DNA of 64,000 nucleotides from Pseudomonadota bacterium (GCA_020161145.1 JAIUPQ010000001.1:868001-932000), one strand, 5' to 3'. Shown: positions 26,312 through 36,215, numbered from the stretch's first letter. The notes: generated from the sequence alone by a model not told the origin. A program made the numbers and translations.

Positions 26312-28018
26312 ATGGATCAGACCGCCGCAGTACCCATCCCCCTCGTCCCCCAAACACCGTCCAGCGGACCGCTGGACCGGTTCAGGGCCATGCCCATGGG
26401 GGCGCGCATGCGCCTGGGCGTGGGCCTGGCCGCCCTGCTGGCCGTGCTGGTGGCCCTGGTGCTGTGGGTCAACCGGGGCGACTGGAAGGTGCTCTACGCC
26501 AGCCTGCCCGACAAAGAGGCCGGCGCCATCGTCGCCCAGTTGTCGCAGATGAACGTGCCTTACAAGTACGGCGAGGTGGGCGGCGCCATCCTGGTGCCCG
26601 CCGACCGCGTGCACGAGGTGCGCATGCGGCTGGCCACCGCCGGACTGCCCAAGGCGGCCGGGGCAGGCAACGAGTTGCTGGACAACCCGCGCCTGGGCCA
26701 GACCGACCGCCAGGAGCGGCTGATGATGCAACGCGCGCTGGAGGGCGAACTGGCCCGCACCATCAGCAAGCTCGACAGCGTGGAGGATGCCCGCGTGCAC
26801 CTGGCGCTGCCCAACCAGAACGGGTTCTTCCGCGAGCAGCAAAAGCCCAGCGCCAGTGTGGTGCTGACGCTGCATCCGGGTTTGACGCTGGAGCGCAGCC
26901 AGATTGCCGGCATCGTGCACCTGGTCTCGTCCAGCGTGCCCGAGCTGGCGGCCAAGTCGGTCAGCGTCATCGACCAGCGCGGCGCGCTGCTCTCCAGCAG
27001 CGACGACGGCGGCGGCAAGTCGCTGGACGAGCAGCAGCTGCAGTACGTGGCCCAGATCGAGGGCAACTACCTCAAGCGCGTGCAGGACATCCTCTCGCCC
27101 GTGGTGGGCGCGGCCAACCTGCGCGCCACCGTCACCGCCGATGTGGACTTCACGCAGAGCGAGGCCACCAGCGAGCAGTTCCGCCCCAACCAGGGCGGTG
27201 AGCCGCAGGCCATCCGCAGCCAGCAGACCAGCGAATCCGGCGGCCCTGGCAGCCCCATGCCCAGCGGCGTGCCGGGGGCCATGAGCAACCAGCCGCCCAC
27301 GCCCGCATCGGCCCCCATCAACGGCCAGGCGCAGGCGCTGCAGGGCGCGCAAATGGGCGGCGGCGCTGGCGGCGGCGCCAGCCGGCGCGAGGCCACCACC
27401 AACTTCGAGGTGGACAAGACGGTGCGCGTGACGCGCAACGCCGTGGGCACCGTGCGCCGGCTGAACGCGGCCGTGGTGGTCAACCACCGCACCAACCCCG
27501 ATCCCAAGGCCAAGAACGCCACCGCACCGCTGTCGCAGGAGGAGCTGGACAAGCTCACCACGCTGGTGCAGGAGGCCATTGGTTACAGCAAGGAGCGCGG
27601 CGACTCGGTCAAGGTGGTCAACGCGCCGTTCCAGAAAGAGCCCGAGGCCGAGCCCGTCGAGGTGCCGCTGTTCAAGCAGCCCTGGCTGACCGATCTGCTG
27701 CGCAGCGCCGTGGCGCCCACCGCGCTGGCGCTGGTGGCGCTGGGGCTGATTTTTGGCGTGCTGCGCCCGGCCATTCGCCAGCTCGCACCGCCGCCGCTGC
27801 CCGAGCCGGCGCCCGGCACGGCGGGGGCGGGCGGTGCGCCGCTGCTGGACGCCGTGGTCGACGACGCCCAGGAACTGCCCGCCGGCGGCGAGCTGCCGGC
27901 CCTCGAGGCGCCGCGCACCAATGAAAAGCTCGAAGCTGCCCGCCGCCTGGCCCGCGAGAACCCCGCGGCCGTGGCCAACATCATGCGCGAATGGGTCAAT
28001 GAAGAGGCACCCCGATGA
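26312..28018 (+). CDS. fliF: Flagellar MS-ring protein FliF
   Basis: Predicted 568 aa from the ATG at 26312, typical length. FliF forms the inner-membrane ring that houses the export gate. A first transmembrane helix lies at about 35-55 (ending ALVLWVNRGDW) and a second at about 470-490 (LALVALGLIFGVLRPAI). Between them are the periplasmic ring-building motifs (YASLPDKEAGAIV, VHLALPNQNGFFREQQKPSA) and a Gly/Pro-rich insertion. The last 35 residues (EKLEAARRLARENP to MREWVNEE) are the FliG-binding tail. It heads the fliFGHIJK operon; fliG overlaps by 4 bp. Confidence 0.96.
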   Translation: MDQTAAVPIPLVPQTPSSGPLDRFRAMPMGARMRLGVGLAALLAVLVALVLWVNRGDWKVLYASLPDKEAGAIVAQLSQMNVPYKYGEVGGAILVPADRVHEVRMRLATAGLPKAAGAGNELLDNPRLGQTDRQERLMMQRALEGELARTISKLDSVEDARVHLALPNQNGFFREQQKPSASVVLTLHPGLTLERSQIAGIVHLVSSSVPELAAKSVSVIDQRGALLSSSDDGGGKSLDEQQLQYVAQIEGNYLKRVQDILSPVVGAANLRATVTADVDFTQSEATSEQFRPNQGGEPQAIRSQQTSESGGPGSPMPSGVPGAMSNQPPTPASAPINGQAQALQGAQMGGGAGGGASRREATTNFEVDKTVRVTRNAVGTVRRLNAAVVVNHRTNPDPKAKNATAPLSQEELDKLTTLVQEAIGYSKERGDSVKVVNAPFQKEPEAEPVEVPLFKQPWLTDLLRSAVAPTALALVALGLIFGVLRPAIRQLAPPPLPEPAPGTAGAGGAPLLDAVVDDAQELPAGGELPALEAPRTNEKLEAARRLARENPAAVANIMREWVNEEAPR

Positions 28019-29010
28019 GTCAAGGAGGCGTTGAGAGCGCGGCCATTTTGCTGATGTCGCTGGGTGAGGAAGAGGCGGCGGAGATCTTTCGCCACCTGGG
28101 CCACAAAGAGGTGCAAAGCCTGGGCGAGACCATCGCCAAGCTGCGCGTGGTGCCCCGCGAGCGGCTGGAGACCGTGCTCGAGCGCTTCGTGGCCACCGCC
28201 GCCGACCAGCACATGCTGGTGCCCGACAACGACGAGTACGTCAAGAGCGTGCTGCGCAAGGCACTGGGCGACGACAAGGCCAACCTGCTGCTCGACCGGA
28301 TCCTGCAGGGCAGCGACGTCTCGGGCATCGAGAGCCTCAAGTGGATGGACCCCACCTCGGTGGCCGAGCTGCTGCGCCATGAACATCCGCAGATCGTGGC
28401 CGCCATCCTGGCCCACCTGGACCAGGACCAGTCCTCCAGCATCCTGAAGAACTTCACCGAGCGCCAGCGCAACGAGGTGCTGATCCGCATCGCCACGCTG
28501 GACGGCATCCAGCCCATTGCGCTGCGCGACCTCAACGAGGTGATGAGCAAGGTGTTGTCGGGGGGCGACCGCCACCACCGCACGGTGCTGGGCGGCGTCA
28601 AGACCACGGCCGAGATCATCAACATGATGGGCAGCTCGGTGGAAACCTCGGTGCTCGACTACATCCGTGAGGCCGATGCCGATCTGGCGCAGAAGATCAT
28701 GGACAACATGTTCACCTTCGAAGACCTGCTGGGCGTGGACGACCGCGGCTTCCAGGCCTTGCTCAAAGAGGTGCAGACCGAGTCGCTGCTGATCTCGCTC
28801 AAGGGCGCCACGCCCGAGCTGCGCGAGAAGGTGTTCAAGAACATGTCCAGCCGCGCCGCCGAGTCGCTGCGCGAAGACCTGGAGTCGCGCGGTCCGGTGC
28901 GCGTCTCCGAGGTCGAATCCGAGCAAAAGGAAATGCTCAAGATTGTGCGCCGTCTGGTGGACGAGGGCCAGATCATGTTGACCTCGGGTGGCGGCGATGA
29001 CTTCGTCTAA
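28015..29010 (+). CDS. fliG: Flagellar motor switch protein FliG
   Basis: Predicted 331 aa, normal for FliG, the rotor component that contacts the stator. The N-terminal part (SAAILLMSLGEEEAAEIF) binds FliF; the middle has the EHPQIVAAILAHLD FliM-binding segment; the C-terminal domain (IMDNMFTFEDLLGVDDRGFQ) carries the charged torque residues. The start ATG overlaps the fliF stop, and fliH begins 14 bp before the end, so translation is coupled on both sides. Confidence 0.97.
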   Translation: MSQGGVESAAILLMSLGEEEAAEIFRHLGHKEVQSLGETIAKLRVVPRERLETVLERFVATAADQHMLVPDNDEYVKSVLRKALGDDKANLLLDRILQGSDVSGIESLKWMDPTSVAELLRHEHPQIVAAILAHLDQDQSSSILKNFTERQRNEVLIRIATLDGIQPIALRDLNEVMSKVLSGGDRHHRTVLGGVKTTAEIINMMGSSVETSVLDYIREADADLAQKIMDNMFTFEDLLGVDDRGFQALLKEVQTESLLISLKGATPELREKVFKNMSSRAAESLREDLESRGPVRVSEVESEQKEMLKIVRRLVDEGQIMLTSGGGDDFV

Positions 29011-29707
29011 GGCACCGCCCCGGGCCACCCCCTACAGCCGCTTCATCCCGCGCGAGGAGCTGGCCGACTTCGCCGCCTGGCAGCCCGGTGCCGTCCACGC
29101 CCCGGCCAAACCCTCGGCCGAGCCCGCCCCGCCGCCGCCGCCCACGCCCGAGGAGCTGCTGGCCAAGGTGCCGGCGCGCCTGACCGCTGCGCGTGACGCC
29201 GGCTACCACGACGGCCACCGCGACGGCCTGGCCGCGCTGGACGCCGCCAAGCGCCAGTTTGCGCTGCACACCAGCGCCCAGATGCAGCAGCTGATGGCCT
29301 CGTGGAGCGTGCAGCTCGATGCCCTGGAGGCGCAGATGGCGCTGGCCGTCACCGACGTGGCCATGCGGCTGGCGCGCCAGGTGCTGCGCAGCGAGCTGAC
29401 GCAGACCCCCGAGCACGTGACCACCGTGGCCCGCGAGGCCGTGGCCGCCGTCATGCTCAGTGCCCGCCATCTGCGCGTGGCGCTGCACCCCGACGACTTG
29501 CCGCTGGTGCAGGCTGGCGCCGAGACCGACCTGGCGGCACGCGGCGTGGTGCTGCACGCCGATGGCAGCCTGGCGCGCGGAGGCTGCGTGGTCAGCAGCG
29601 ACATCGGCCAGGTCGATGCCCGGATCGAGCCGCGCTGGCAGCAGGCGGCCCAGGCCATGGGCAGCGCGTTGCCCTGGATGGGCGAAGCCGAGGAGGCCGC
29701 GCCATGA
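28997..29707 (+). CDS. fliH: Flagellar export ATPase regulator FliH
   Basis: Predicted 236 aa. The ATG at 28997 lies inside fliG; a GTG nine bases earlier is an alternative. FliH dimerises through a long coiled coil and holds the ATPase FliI at the export gate. The N-terminus contains [14 protein letters not shown], a conserved opening in betaproteobacterial FliH, then a Pro-rich linker and a helical region with GxxxG-like spacing ([10 protein letters not shown]). The C-terminal globular part resembles V-ATPase E subunits. The stop overlaps the fliI start (ATGA). Confidence 0.9.
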   Translation: MTSSKAPPRATPYSRFIPREELADFAAWQPGAVHAPAKPSAEPAPPPPPTPEELLAKVPARLTAARDAGYHDGHRDGLAALDAAKRQFALHTSAQMQQLMASWSVQLDALEAQMALAVTDVAMRLARQVLRSELTQTPEHVTTVAREAVAAVMLSARHLRVALHPDDLPLVQAGAETDLAARGVVLHADGSLARGGCVVSSDIGQVDARIEPRWQQAAQAMGSALPWMGEAEEAAP

Positions 29708-31113
29708 TGGACACCGCCCAGCGCAGCGCGCGCTGGCAGCGCTACCTCGCTGACCTTACCGCCTACGCCGAGCTGCCCCAGCCGCTGGAGATGCAGGGCG
29801 TGCTGGTGCGCGTCACCGGCCTGGTGCTGGAAGCCGCCGGCGTGCGCGTGCCCGTGGGCGCCGCCTGCGCCGTCACCATGCCCGGCGAGGCGCCGGTCAA
29901 GGCCGAGGTGGTGGGCTTCAACGGCGACCGCGCCTACCTGATGGCCAGTGGCGACGTGCAAGGCCTGGCCAGCGGCGCCCGCGTCACGCCGCTGCCGGCG
30001 GCGCAGACGCCGCCGCGCTTTGGCTGCGACAACCAGCCCTGGCGCCGCAGCGTGGACCGCGGCCTGCACCTGCCCATGGGCAATGGCTTGCTGGGCCGCG
30101 TTGTCGATGCCCAGGGCCTGCCGCTGGACCGCGAAGGACCGCTGGCCGACGTGCGGGATGAGCCCATGATGCGCCGCCCCATCAACGCCATGGACCGCGC
30201 CCCGGTGCGCGAGCCGCTGGACACCGGCGTGCGCGCCATCAACGCCATGCTCACCGTGGGCCGGGGCCAGCGCATCGGCCTGTTTGCCGGCACCGGTGTG
30301 GGCAAGTCGGTGCTGCTGGGCATGATGGCCCGCTACACCCAGGCCGACGTCATCGTCGTGGGGCTGGTGGGCGAGCGGGGCCGCGAGGTCAAGGAATTCG
30401 TCGAAGACATCCTGAGCGACGATGCCCGCGCGCGCAGCGTCGTTGTGGCCGCGCCGGCCGATGCGCCGCCGCTGGTGCGCATGCAGGGTGCCGCCTACGC
30501 CACCGCCGTGGCCGAGCATTTCCGCGACCAGGGCCGCCACGTGCTGCTGCTGATGGACTCGCTGACCCGCTATGCCATGGCCCAGCGCGAGATCGCCCTG
30601 GCCATTGGCGAGCCGCCGGCCACCAAAGGCTATCCGCCCTCGTGTTTTGCCAAGCTGCCGCAGCTCGTCGAGCGCAGCGGCAACGGCCTGGCGGGCGTGG
30701 GCTCCATCACCGCCTTCTACACCGTGCTGACCGAAGGCGATGACCCGCAAGACCCCATAGCCGACGCCGCGCGCGGCATTCTGGACGGCCACATCGTGCT
30801 GTCGCGCGAGCTGGCCGAAAGCGGCCACTTTCCCGCCATCGACGTGGAGCGCTCCATCTCGCGCGTGATGACCAGCGTCACCACCCGCGAGCACCAGCTG
30901 GCCGCCCGCCAGGCGCGCCACTGGCTGGCGCGCCACAACCGCGCCAAAGACCTGATTGCGCTGGGCGCCTACGTGCCCGGTGGCGATGCCGACCTGGACG
31001 CCTCGGTGCGCGTGGCGCCGCAGCTCACCGCGCTGCTGCGCCAGGACATGCACGAGCGCGCCGACTTACCCCATGCCCAAGCCGCCTTGCTGGCGCTGGA
31101 CCCTGACCGATGA
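29704..31113 (+). CDS. fliI: Flagellum-specific export ATPase FliI
   Basis: Predicted 469 aa, an F1-beta-like ATPase that powers loading of flagellar type III export substrates. Walker A is [14 protein letters not shown] (about residue 195), and Walker B is [15 protein letters not shown]. The family motif [15 protein letters not shown] and the downstream [18 protein letters not shown] segment are also conserved. The gene overlaps fliH and fliJ by 4 bp each. Virulence-type III ATPases are homologous, but the context here is wholly flagellar. Confidence 0.96.
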   Translation: MMDTAQRSARWQRYLADLTAYAELPQPLEMQGVLVRVTGLVLEAAGVRVPVGAACAVTMPGEAPVKAEVVGFNGDRAYLMASGDVQGLASGARVTPLPAAQTPPRFGCDNQPWRRSVDRGLHLPMGNGLLGRVVDAQGLPLDREGPLADVRDEPMMRRPINAMDRAPVREPLDTGVRAINAMLTVGRGQRIGLFAGTGVGKSVLLGMMARYTQADVIVVGLVGERGREVKEFVEDILSDDARARSVVVAAPADAPPLVRMQGAAYATAVAEHFRDQGRHVLLLMDSLTRYAMAQREIALAIGEPPATKGYPPSCFAKLPQLVERSGNGLAGVGSITAFYTVLTEGDDPQDPIADAARGILDGHIVLSRELAESGHFPAIDVERSISRVMTSVTTREHQLAARQARHWLARHNRAKDLIALGAYVPGGDADLDASVRVAPQLTALLRQDMHERADLPHAQAALLALDPDR

Positions 31114-31571
31114 GCAAGAGCCGCCTCACCACACTGGCCACCTTGATGCAGCAGCAAAAGCAGCAGCGCGACACCGCGCGCGGCCACCTGGAGCAGGCCC
31201 GCGAGCGCGCACTGGCCGCCCAGCGCCAGGCCGATGACCTGACCGACTACCACAAGGCTTTTCACGCCCGCTGGGGTGCCCAGCCCGGCCAGCGGCTGGA
31301 CATGGGCGTGCTGCGTGCCTACCAGGACTTCGGCCAGCGGCTGGACCACGCCATCGGCCTGCAGCAAGGCGCTTGCCGGGGCCATGACGCCCGCGTGGAC
31401 CAGGCCCGCGCCCAACTGACCCAGCGCGAAACCCGGCTGGCCACCACCGAGCGGCTGATCGAGCGCACCGAAACCAGCCTGGCCCACGCCGAAGACCGCC
31501 GCGAGCAGCGGCGCGCGGACGAGGCCGCCGCGCAGCGGCTGCTGCACCATCGCAAGGAGTACCCCACATGA
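31110..31571 (+). CDS. fliJ: Flagellar export chaperone/stalk protein FliJ
   Basis: Predicted 153 aa, almost entirely helical and highly charged, consistent with the two-helix coiled coil that inserts into the FliI hexamer and contacts FlhA. The N-terminus has [20 protein letters not shown]. Similarity between FliJ proteins is low, so the call depends on length, coiled-coil pattern and position between fliI and fliK, with 4-bp overlaps on both sides. Confidence 0.88.
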   Translation: MSKSRLTTLATLMQQQKQQRDTARGHLEQARERALAAQRQADDLTDYHKAFHARWGAQPGQRLDMGVLRAYQDFGQRLDHAIGLQQGACRGHDARVDQARAQLTQRETRLATTERLIERTETSLAHAEDRREQRRADEAAAQRLLHHRKEYPT

Positions 31572-32695
31572 CCGCCGCCACGCCCGCCACGCACACGCCC
31601 AAGGCCGCCGTGGCCGCGCGCCCGCCCGCAGGGGGCCGGGCTGCGGACGCATCGGGCGCATCCGGTGCCGACTTCGCCAGCCTGCTGGCTGGCGAGCTGG
31701 AGGGCGGCGCACCCCAGGCGCCCACGGTCAAAGCGCCCGCACCTGCCACCCCCGAGGCCCCGGCTGCCGCCGCGCCCCAGGTGCCGCCGCAGGCGCAGGC
31801 ACAGCCCACGCCGCCGCCGGCCACCACACCGGTGCCGCCCGCGGTGGCCGCGGCCCCGACCGAGCCGCCGCAGGACGATGCCGCAGCCGCGCCGGCCCTG
31901 CCCTTGGGGGCCGGTGCGCCGCGCAGCATGCCCACGGAAGGCGCCGACCCCGAACTGGCCCCCGTGGCCCGCGCGCACGGCCCGGCCCCAGGCAGCGTGC
32001 CCGCCGACGCCGCCCAGCCTCTGGACCCCGGCCACAGCGCGGGATCCCCCATTGCCGCCGAGAGCGACGGCGCGGCCGAAGCCGCCGGTGCCTACACGCT
32101 GCAGGGCGCGCAATGGCAGGCGGCCCCCGAGGCCGCGTCGGCCGTCGTGCCCATCATCCCCAGCGCCGAGGGGGCGCTGCCCAGCCTGGTGGCGCCCGCC
32201 GACCCCACGCTGACGGCCGTCAGCAGCGAGCCAGCCGCACCGGCGGCAGCCTATCAGGCGCACCTGCCGCAGACGCCGGGCAGCGAGGCCTTCACCCAGG
32301 CCCTGGGCCAGCAGCTGCGCACCTGGCTGAAAAACGGCGTGGCCCACGCGCGCCTGTCGCTGAACCCGGCCGACCTGGGGCCCATCGACGTGCGCATTGC
32401 GGTGGCCGGTGGCCAGGCGCAGGTGGACTTGCTGGCCGGCGTGGCCGCCACCCGCGAGGCACTGGCGCAGGCGCTGCCGCTGTTGACGGCCCAGCTCGAA
32501 GGCGCTGAGCTGGCCTTGTCGGCCGGCACCCGCCAGGGCGGCCGCGAGGGGCCGCGTGAAGGCGCGCCTCAAGGCGGCCCCAACGCCGCCGCCGCAGGCC
32601 TGCCGCGTGCGGGCGAGGCGGCCTTGACCCAGGGGCTGGCGGCCCTCGGCCGGCCGGTGATGGCGGGGCGCGGGCTGGTCGATCTGTACGCCTGA
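31568..32695 (+). CDS. fliK: Flagellar hook-length control protein FliK
   Basis: Predicted 375 aa. Residues 1-230 are Pro/Ala-rich and low in complexity, the usual ruler region. Residues about 240-330 are the conserved Flg_hook domain, with LRTWLKNGVAHARLSLNPAD and LGPIDVRIAVAGGQAQV, which interacts with FlhB to switch export from hook to filament subunits. A Gly/Arg-rich tail ends the protein. It closes the fliF-fliK run; a 78-bp gap with a T-rich stretch precedes fliL. Confidence 0.9.
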   Translation: MTAATPATHTPKAAVAARPPAGGRAADASGASGADFASLLAGELEGGAPQAPTVKAPAPATPEAPAAAAPQVPPQAQAQPTPPPATTPVPPAVAAAPTEPPQDDAAAAPALPLGAGAPRSMPTEGADPELAPVARAHGPAPGSVPADAAQPLDPGHSAGSPIAAESDGAAEAAGAYTLQGAQWQAAPEAASAVVPIIPSAEGALPSLVAPADPTLTAVSSEPAAPAAAYQAHLPQTPGSEAFTQALGQQLRTWLKNGVAHARLSLNPADLGPIDVRIAVAGGQAQVDLLAGVAATREALAQALPLLTAQLEGAELALSAGTRQGGREGPREGAPQGGPNAAAAGLPRAGEAALTQGLAALGRPVMAGRGLVDLYA

Positions 32696-32773
32696 AATTA
32701 GGGGCTTTTTCCCCCCATCGCGGCAGGGGCCGGCCTTGAACAATGGGCGCATACCGATCCGGAGTTCGCCCCC

Positions 32774-33367
32774 ATGTCCGACGCCAAGCCCGCCGCCGAG
32801 GCCGCCCCCAAAGGCGGCAAGAAAAAGCTCATCATGATTGTGTTGATCGTGGTGGTGCTGCTGGCCGCCGCAGGCGGCGGCGCGCTGTTCTTCCTCAAGA
32901 AAAAGCAGGCCGAGGCGGAAGAGGAGGGGGGCGACGGCCACGCCAAGACCGAGAAGGTCGAGAAGAAAAAGAAAAAAGCCCAGGACGAGCACCCGCCGGT
33001 GTTCGTGCCGCTGGATCCGTTCGTGGTCAACCTGGCCGACCGCGATGCCGACCGCTACCTGCAGCTCGGCGTGACGCTGCAGGTCGAGGATGCCAAGGTG
33101 GGCGACCAGATCAAGGGCTACATGCCCGCTGTGCGCAACAACATCCTGCTGCTGCTGGCGCGCAAGACGGCCAAAGACCTGGGCGATGCCGAGGGCCGCG
33201 AGAAGCTGGCCGACGAGGTGCGCCTGGCTGCCGTGCGCGGCATGGGCGTGGACGCCGACGAGTCCGACCTGGAGCCGCAGGTCGAGGGCAAGGGCAAGCG
33301 CCGCCGCGACCCCACCGAGGACTGGCCCGTTCAGGCGGTGCAGTTCTCCAGCCTGTTGATCCAGTAA
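32774..33367 (+). CDS. fliL: Flagellar basal body-associated protein FliL
   Basis: Predicted 197 aa. A short cytoplasmic tail with a Lys cluster is followed by one transmembrane helix (about 19-42, IMIVLIVVVLLAAAGGG), a charged Glu/Lys linker and the periplasmic FliL domain (VFVPLDPFVVNLADRDADRY). FliL surrounds the stator and increases torque. An ACAAT box about 30 bp upstream and the 78-bp gap after fliK suggest that a second flagellar operon, fliLMNOPQR, starts here. FliM follows 20 bp later. Confidence 0.93.
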   Translation: MSDAKPAAEAAPKGGKKKLIMIVLIVVVLLAAAGGGALFFLKKKQAEAEEEGGDGHAKTEKVEKKKKKAQDEHPPVFVPLDPFVVNLADRDADRYLQLGVTLQVEDAKVGDQIKGYMPAVRNNILLLLARKTAKDLGDAEGREKLADEVRLAAVRGMGVDADESDLEPQVEGKGKRRRDPTEDWPVQAVQFSSLLIQ

Positions 33368-33387
33368 GCGCCGGGCCAGGGCAGTCC

Positions 33388-34395
33388 ATGAACCAGCAAA
33401 TCCTGTCGCAAGACGAGGTCGATGCGCTGCTGCAGGGCATCACCGGCGAGAGCCAGAAGCTCGAGCCCGAAGAGAAGGCCAAAGGGGGCATCAGCAACTA
33501 CGACCTCTCCAGCCAGGAGCGGATCGTGCGTGGGCGCATGCCCACCATGGAGATCATCAACGAGCGGTTTGCGCGCAACGTGCGCGTGGGCCTGTTCAAC
33601 ATGATCCGCAAAAGCCCCGAGGTGTCCATCGGCGGCATCAAGGTGCAGAAGTACAGCGCCTTCCTGCGCGAGATCATGGTGCCCACCAACCTCAACATCG
33701 TGCAGGTGCGGCCGCTGCGCGGCTCGGGCCTGGTGGTGTGCGACCCGGCACTGGTGTTCGCCATCATCGATGCGCTGTTTGGCGGTGTGGGCAAGTTCCA
33801 CACCCGCATCGAGGGGCGCGACTTCTCGGCCACCGAGCAGCGCGTCATCGGCCGTTTGGTCAGCTGCATCATCACCGAGTTCGGCAAGGCCTGGCAGGGC
33901 ATCTATCCGCTGGAGCTGGAGTACCAGCGCTCGGAGATGCAGCCCCAGTTCGCCGCCATTGCCACGCCCAGCGAAATCGTGGTGTGCACCTCGTATTCGC
34001 TGGAGATCGGCGACGCCTCCGGCACCATCCACATCTGCATTCCCTACTCGACGCTGGAGCCCATCCGCGACGTTCTGTACTCCACCATCCAGGGCGACTC
34101 GGTGGAGCCCGATCACCGCTGGGTCAAGCTGCTGACCGAGCAGGTGCAGTCGGCCCAGGTCAACCTGGTGGCCGAGTTGGCCCGCACCGGCACCACGGTG
34201 GAGCAGGTGCTGGCGCTCAAGCCCGGCGACTTCATCGAACTGGACCTGGCCCCGGTGATCGAGGCCAAGGTGGATGGCGTGCCCGTGCTGGCGGCCCATT
34301 ACGGCACCTCGGAAGGCCGCTACGCGCTGCGCGTGGAGCACTTGATTTCCAGCACCCAGCAAAGCTGGATCGGAGAGAAAAAAGATGTCAGCTGA
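33388..34395 (+). CDS. fliM: Flagellar motor switch protein FliM
   Basis: Predicted 335 aa from the ATG at 33388. The N-terminal peptide ILSQDEVDALLQGI is the CheY-P binding site. The middle domain (GRMPTMEIINERFARN, VQVRPLRGSGLVVCDP) contacts FliG and neighbouring FliM, and the C-terminal SpoA domain (DFIELDLAPVIEAKVDGVPV) pairs with FliN. Length is normal. fliN starts 11 bp before the fliM stop, which couples the two C-ring proteins. Confidence 0.97.
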   Translation: MNQQILSQDEVDALLQGITGESQKLEPEEKAKGGISNYDLSSQERIVRGRMPTMEIINERFARNVRVGLFNMIRKSPEVSIGGIKVQKYSAFLREIMVPTNLNIVQVRPLRGSGLVVCDPALVFAIIDALFGGVGKFHTRIEGRDFSATEQRVIGRLVSCIITEFGKAWQGIYPLELEYQRSEMQPQFAAIATPSEIVVCTSYSLEIGDASGTIHICIPYSTLEPIRDVLYSTIQGDSVEPDHRWVKLLTEQVQSAQVNLVAELARTGTTVEQVLALKPGDFIELDLAPVIEAKVDGVPVLAAHYGTSEGRYALRVEHLISSTQQSWIGEKKDVS

Positions 34396-34843
34396 AGACC
34401 AACCCCAAGCCAGCGAAGAGCCCCAGGACGACATGGCCGATGCCTGGGCAGCCGCCCTGGCCGAGTCCAAACCGACCGAATCGGCCAGCGAAGTGGCCGG
34501 CCCCGCCGAGACCGTGGCCCCGGCCGCCTTCACCAACTTTGGTGGCGGCGGCGGGGGTGGCGGCAATGCGGCGGCTGGCAACGACATCAACATGATTCTG
34601 GACATCCCGGTGCAACTCACCGTGGAGCTGGGTCGCACGCGCATCCCCATTAAGAACATCCTGCAACTGGCCCAGGGCTCGGTGGTGGAGCTGGAGACGC
34701 TGGCGGGCGAACCCATGGACGTGCTGGTCAACGGCTACCTGATCGCCCAGGGCGAGGTGGTGGTGGTCAACGACAAGTTCGGCATTCGCCTCACGGACAT
34801 CGTCACGCCCAGTGAGCGGATGCGGCGCTTGTCCCGGATGTAG
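34385..34843 (+). CDS. fliN: Flagellar motor switch protein FliN
   Basis: Predicted 152 aa. The first 70 residues are acidic and Gly-rich (a poly-Gly run near residue 60). The C-terminal SpoA domain (about 75-148; LDIPVQLTVELGRTRIPIKN, VVVVNDKFGIRLTDIV) forms the lower C-ring with FliM and docks FliH-FliI. The domain is complete. It overlaps fliM and lies 16 bp before fliO. Confidence 0.95.
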   Translation: MSAEDQPQASEEPQDDMADAWAAALAESKPTESASEVAGPAETVAPAAFTNFGGGGGGGGNAAAGNDINMILDIPVQLTVELGRTRIPIKNILQLAQGSVVELETLAGEPMDVLVNGYLIAQGEVVVVNDKFGIRLTDIVTPSERMRRLSRM

Positions 34844-34859
34844 ACAACAAATCATTGCC

Positions 34860-35201
34860 ATGCCCAATCTGTGGACTTCTTTGCTGGCGTTGGTGGCGGT
34901 GGTGGCGGCGATTCCGCTGTCGCTGTGGCTGCTGCGGCGCAGCGGCATGGCCGGCGGGCGGCCCACCGACTTGCTGCACACGGTGGCGCAACTGCCGCTG
35001 TCGGCCTCGCAGCGCGTGACGGTGGTGGAGCTGCGCTACGGCCACACCGCGCGCTGGCTGGTGCTGGGCGTCAGCGCCGGGCGCATCGACGCGCTGGCCA
35101 CGCTGGACGCCCCACCCGACGTGCCACCCGACGTGCTGCAACCCCAGGCCGGCACCGTGGACCAGCTCATTGCGCGCTGGCGCGGCGGGGCGCAGCTGTG
35201 A
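34860..35201 (+). CDS. fliO: Flagellar biosynthesis protein FliO
   Basis: Predicted 113 aa from the ATG at 34860. A single N-terminal membrane helix (about 4-24) precedes a small cytoplasmic domain (QRVTVVELRYGHTARWLVLG) typical of FliO, which assists assembly of the FliP ring. FliO is poorly conserved, so position between fliN and fliP is important evidence. The stop overlaps the fliP GTG start (GTGA). Confidence 0.88.
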   Translation: MPNLWTSLLALVAVVAAIPLSLWLLRRSGMAGGRPTDLLHTVAQLPLSASQRVTVVELRYGHTARWLVLGVSAGRIDALATLDAPPDVPPDVLQPQAGTVDQLIARWRGGAQL

Positions 35202-35932
35202 AACGCCGCCTCGTATTGGCCTTGGCGCTGCTGGCGCCCACGCTGGCCCTGGCCGCCGACGGCCCCACGCTGCCGCTGCTGATCGGGCAGGGCGGGGGCG
35301 GGCAGTTCTCGGTGCCCATCCAGACGCTGCTGTTCTTCACCGCGCTGTCGTTTCTGCCGGCCGTGCTGCTGCTGATGACGGGTTTCACCCGCATCGTCAT
35401 CGTGCTGTCGCTGCTGCGCCAGGCCATGGGCACCCAGGCCGCGCCGCCCAACCAGGTCATCATCGGCCTGTCGCTGTTTCTGACCTTCTTCGTCATGAGC
35501 CCCACGCTGGACGCCGTCTACGACCAGGCCTGGAAGCCTTACTCAGACAACAGCATCGGCTTTGACGAGGCGCTGACCCGGGCCCAGGTGCCCATGCGCA
35601 GCTTCATGCTCAAGCAGACCCGCCAGAGCGACGTGGCGCTGTTTGCCCGCCTGGCCAAACTGCCCGAAAGCGTCAAGGGCGAGGACGTGCCGTTTCGCGT
35701 GCTGGTGCCGGCCTTCGTCACCAGCGAGCTCAAGACCGCCTTCCAGATCGGCTTTCTGATCTTCATCCCCTTCCTCATCATCGACATGATCGTGGCCAGC
35801 GTGCTGATGAGCCTGGGCATGATGATGCTCTCGCCCGTGCTGGTGGCGCTGCCGTTCAAGCTCATGCTCTTCGTGCTGGCCGATGGCTGGAACCTGCTGC
35901 TGGGCTCGCTCGCGGCATCGTTCGTCACGTGA
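35198..35932 (+). CDS. fliP: Flagellar type III export gate protein FliP
   Basis: Predicted 244 aa from a GTG overlapping the fliO stop; this start gives a signal peptide, as known for FliP. Hydrophobic segments and the motifs FTRIVIVLSLLRQAMGTQ, PPNQVIIGLSLFLTFFVM and PFLIIDMIVASVLMSLGMMM are diagnostic. Five FliP copies with FliQ and FliR form the export gate. fliQ starts 10 bp after the stop. Confidence 0.97.
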   Translation: MKRRLVLALALLAPTLALAADGPTLPLLIGQGGGGQFSVPIQTLLFFTALSFLPAVLLLMTGFTRIVIVLSLLRQAMGTQAAPPNQVIIGLSLFLTFFVMSPTLDAVYDQAWKPYSDNSIGFDEALTRAQVPMRSFMLKQTRQSDVALFARLAKLPESVKGEDVPFRVLVPAFVTSELKTAFQIGFLIFIPFLIIDMIVASVLMSLGMMMLSPVLVALPFKLMLFVLADGWNLLLGSLAASFVT

Positions 35933-35942
35933 CGAGGCGCTG

Positions 35943-36212
35943 ATGGAACCGCAAGTTGTCTTCACCATTGCCCAGCAGGCCATCTACACGCTGCTGCTGG
36001 TGGCCGGGCCGCTGCTGGTGGTCATCCTCGCCGTGGGCGTGGTGGTCAGCATCTTCCAGGCCGCCACCCAGATCAACGAGGCCACGCTGTCGTTCGTGCC
36101 CAAGCTGCTGGCCGCCATCGTGGTGGCCGCGCTGATGGGGCCGTGGATGCTGTCGGTGCTGGTGGACTATCTGCGCAGCATGCTGATCTCCATCGCAACC
36201 GCAGCGGCATGA
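35943..36212 (+). CDS. fliQ: Flagellar type III export gate protein FliQ
   Basis: Predicted 89 aa, the family's size, with two membrane helices (about 17-40 and 50-72) joined by ATQINEATLSFVPKLLA, the conserved FliQ loop. It winds around the FliP5-FliR core of the gate. Its stop is followed within four bases by a 3'-UTR repeat element that separates it from fliR, which is unusual for this normally tight gene block. Confidence 0.96.
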   Translation: MEPQVVFTIAQQAIYTLLLVAGPLLVVILAVGVVVSIFQAATQINEATLSFVPKLLAAIVVAALMGPWMLSVLVDYLRSMLISIATAAA

Positions 36213-36215
36213 TCC

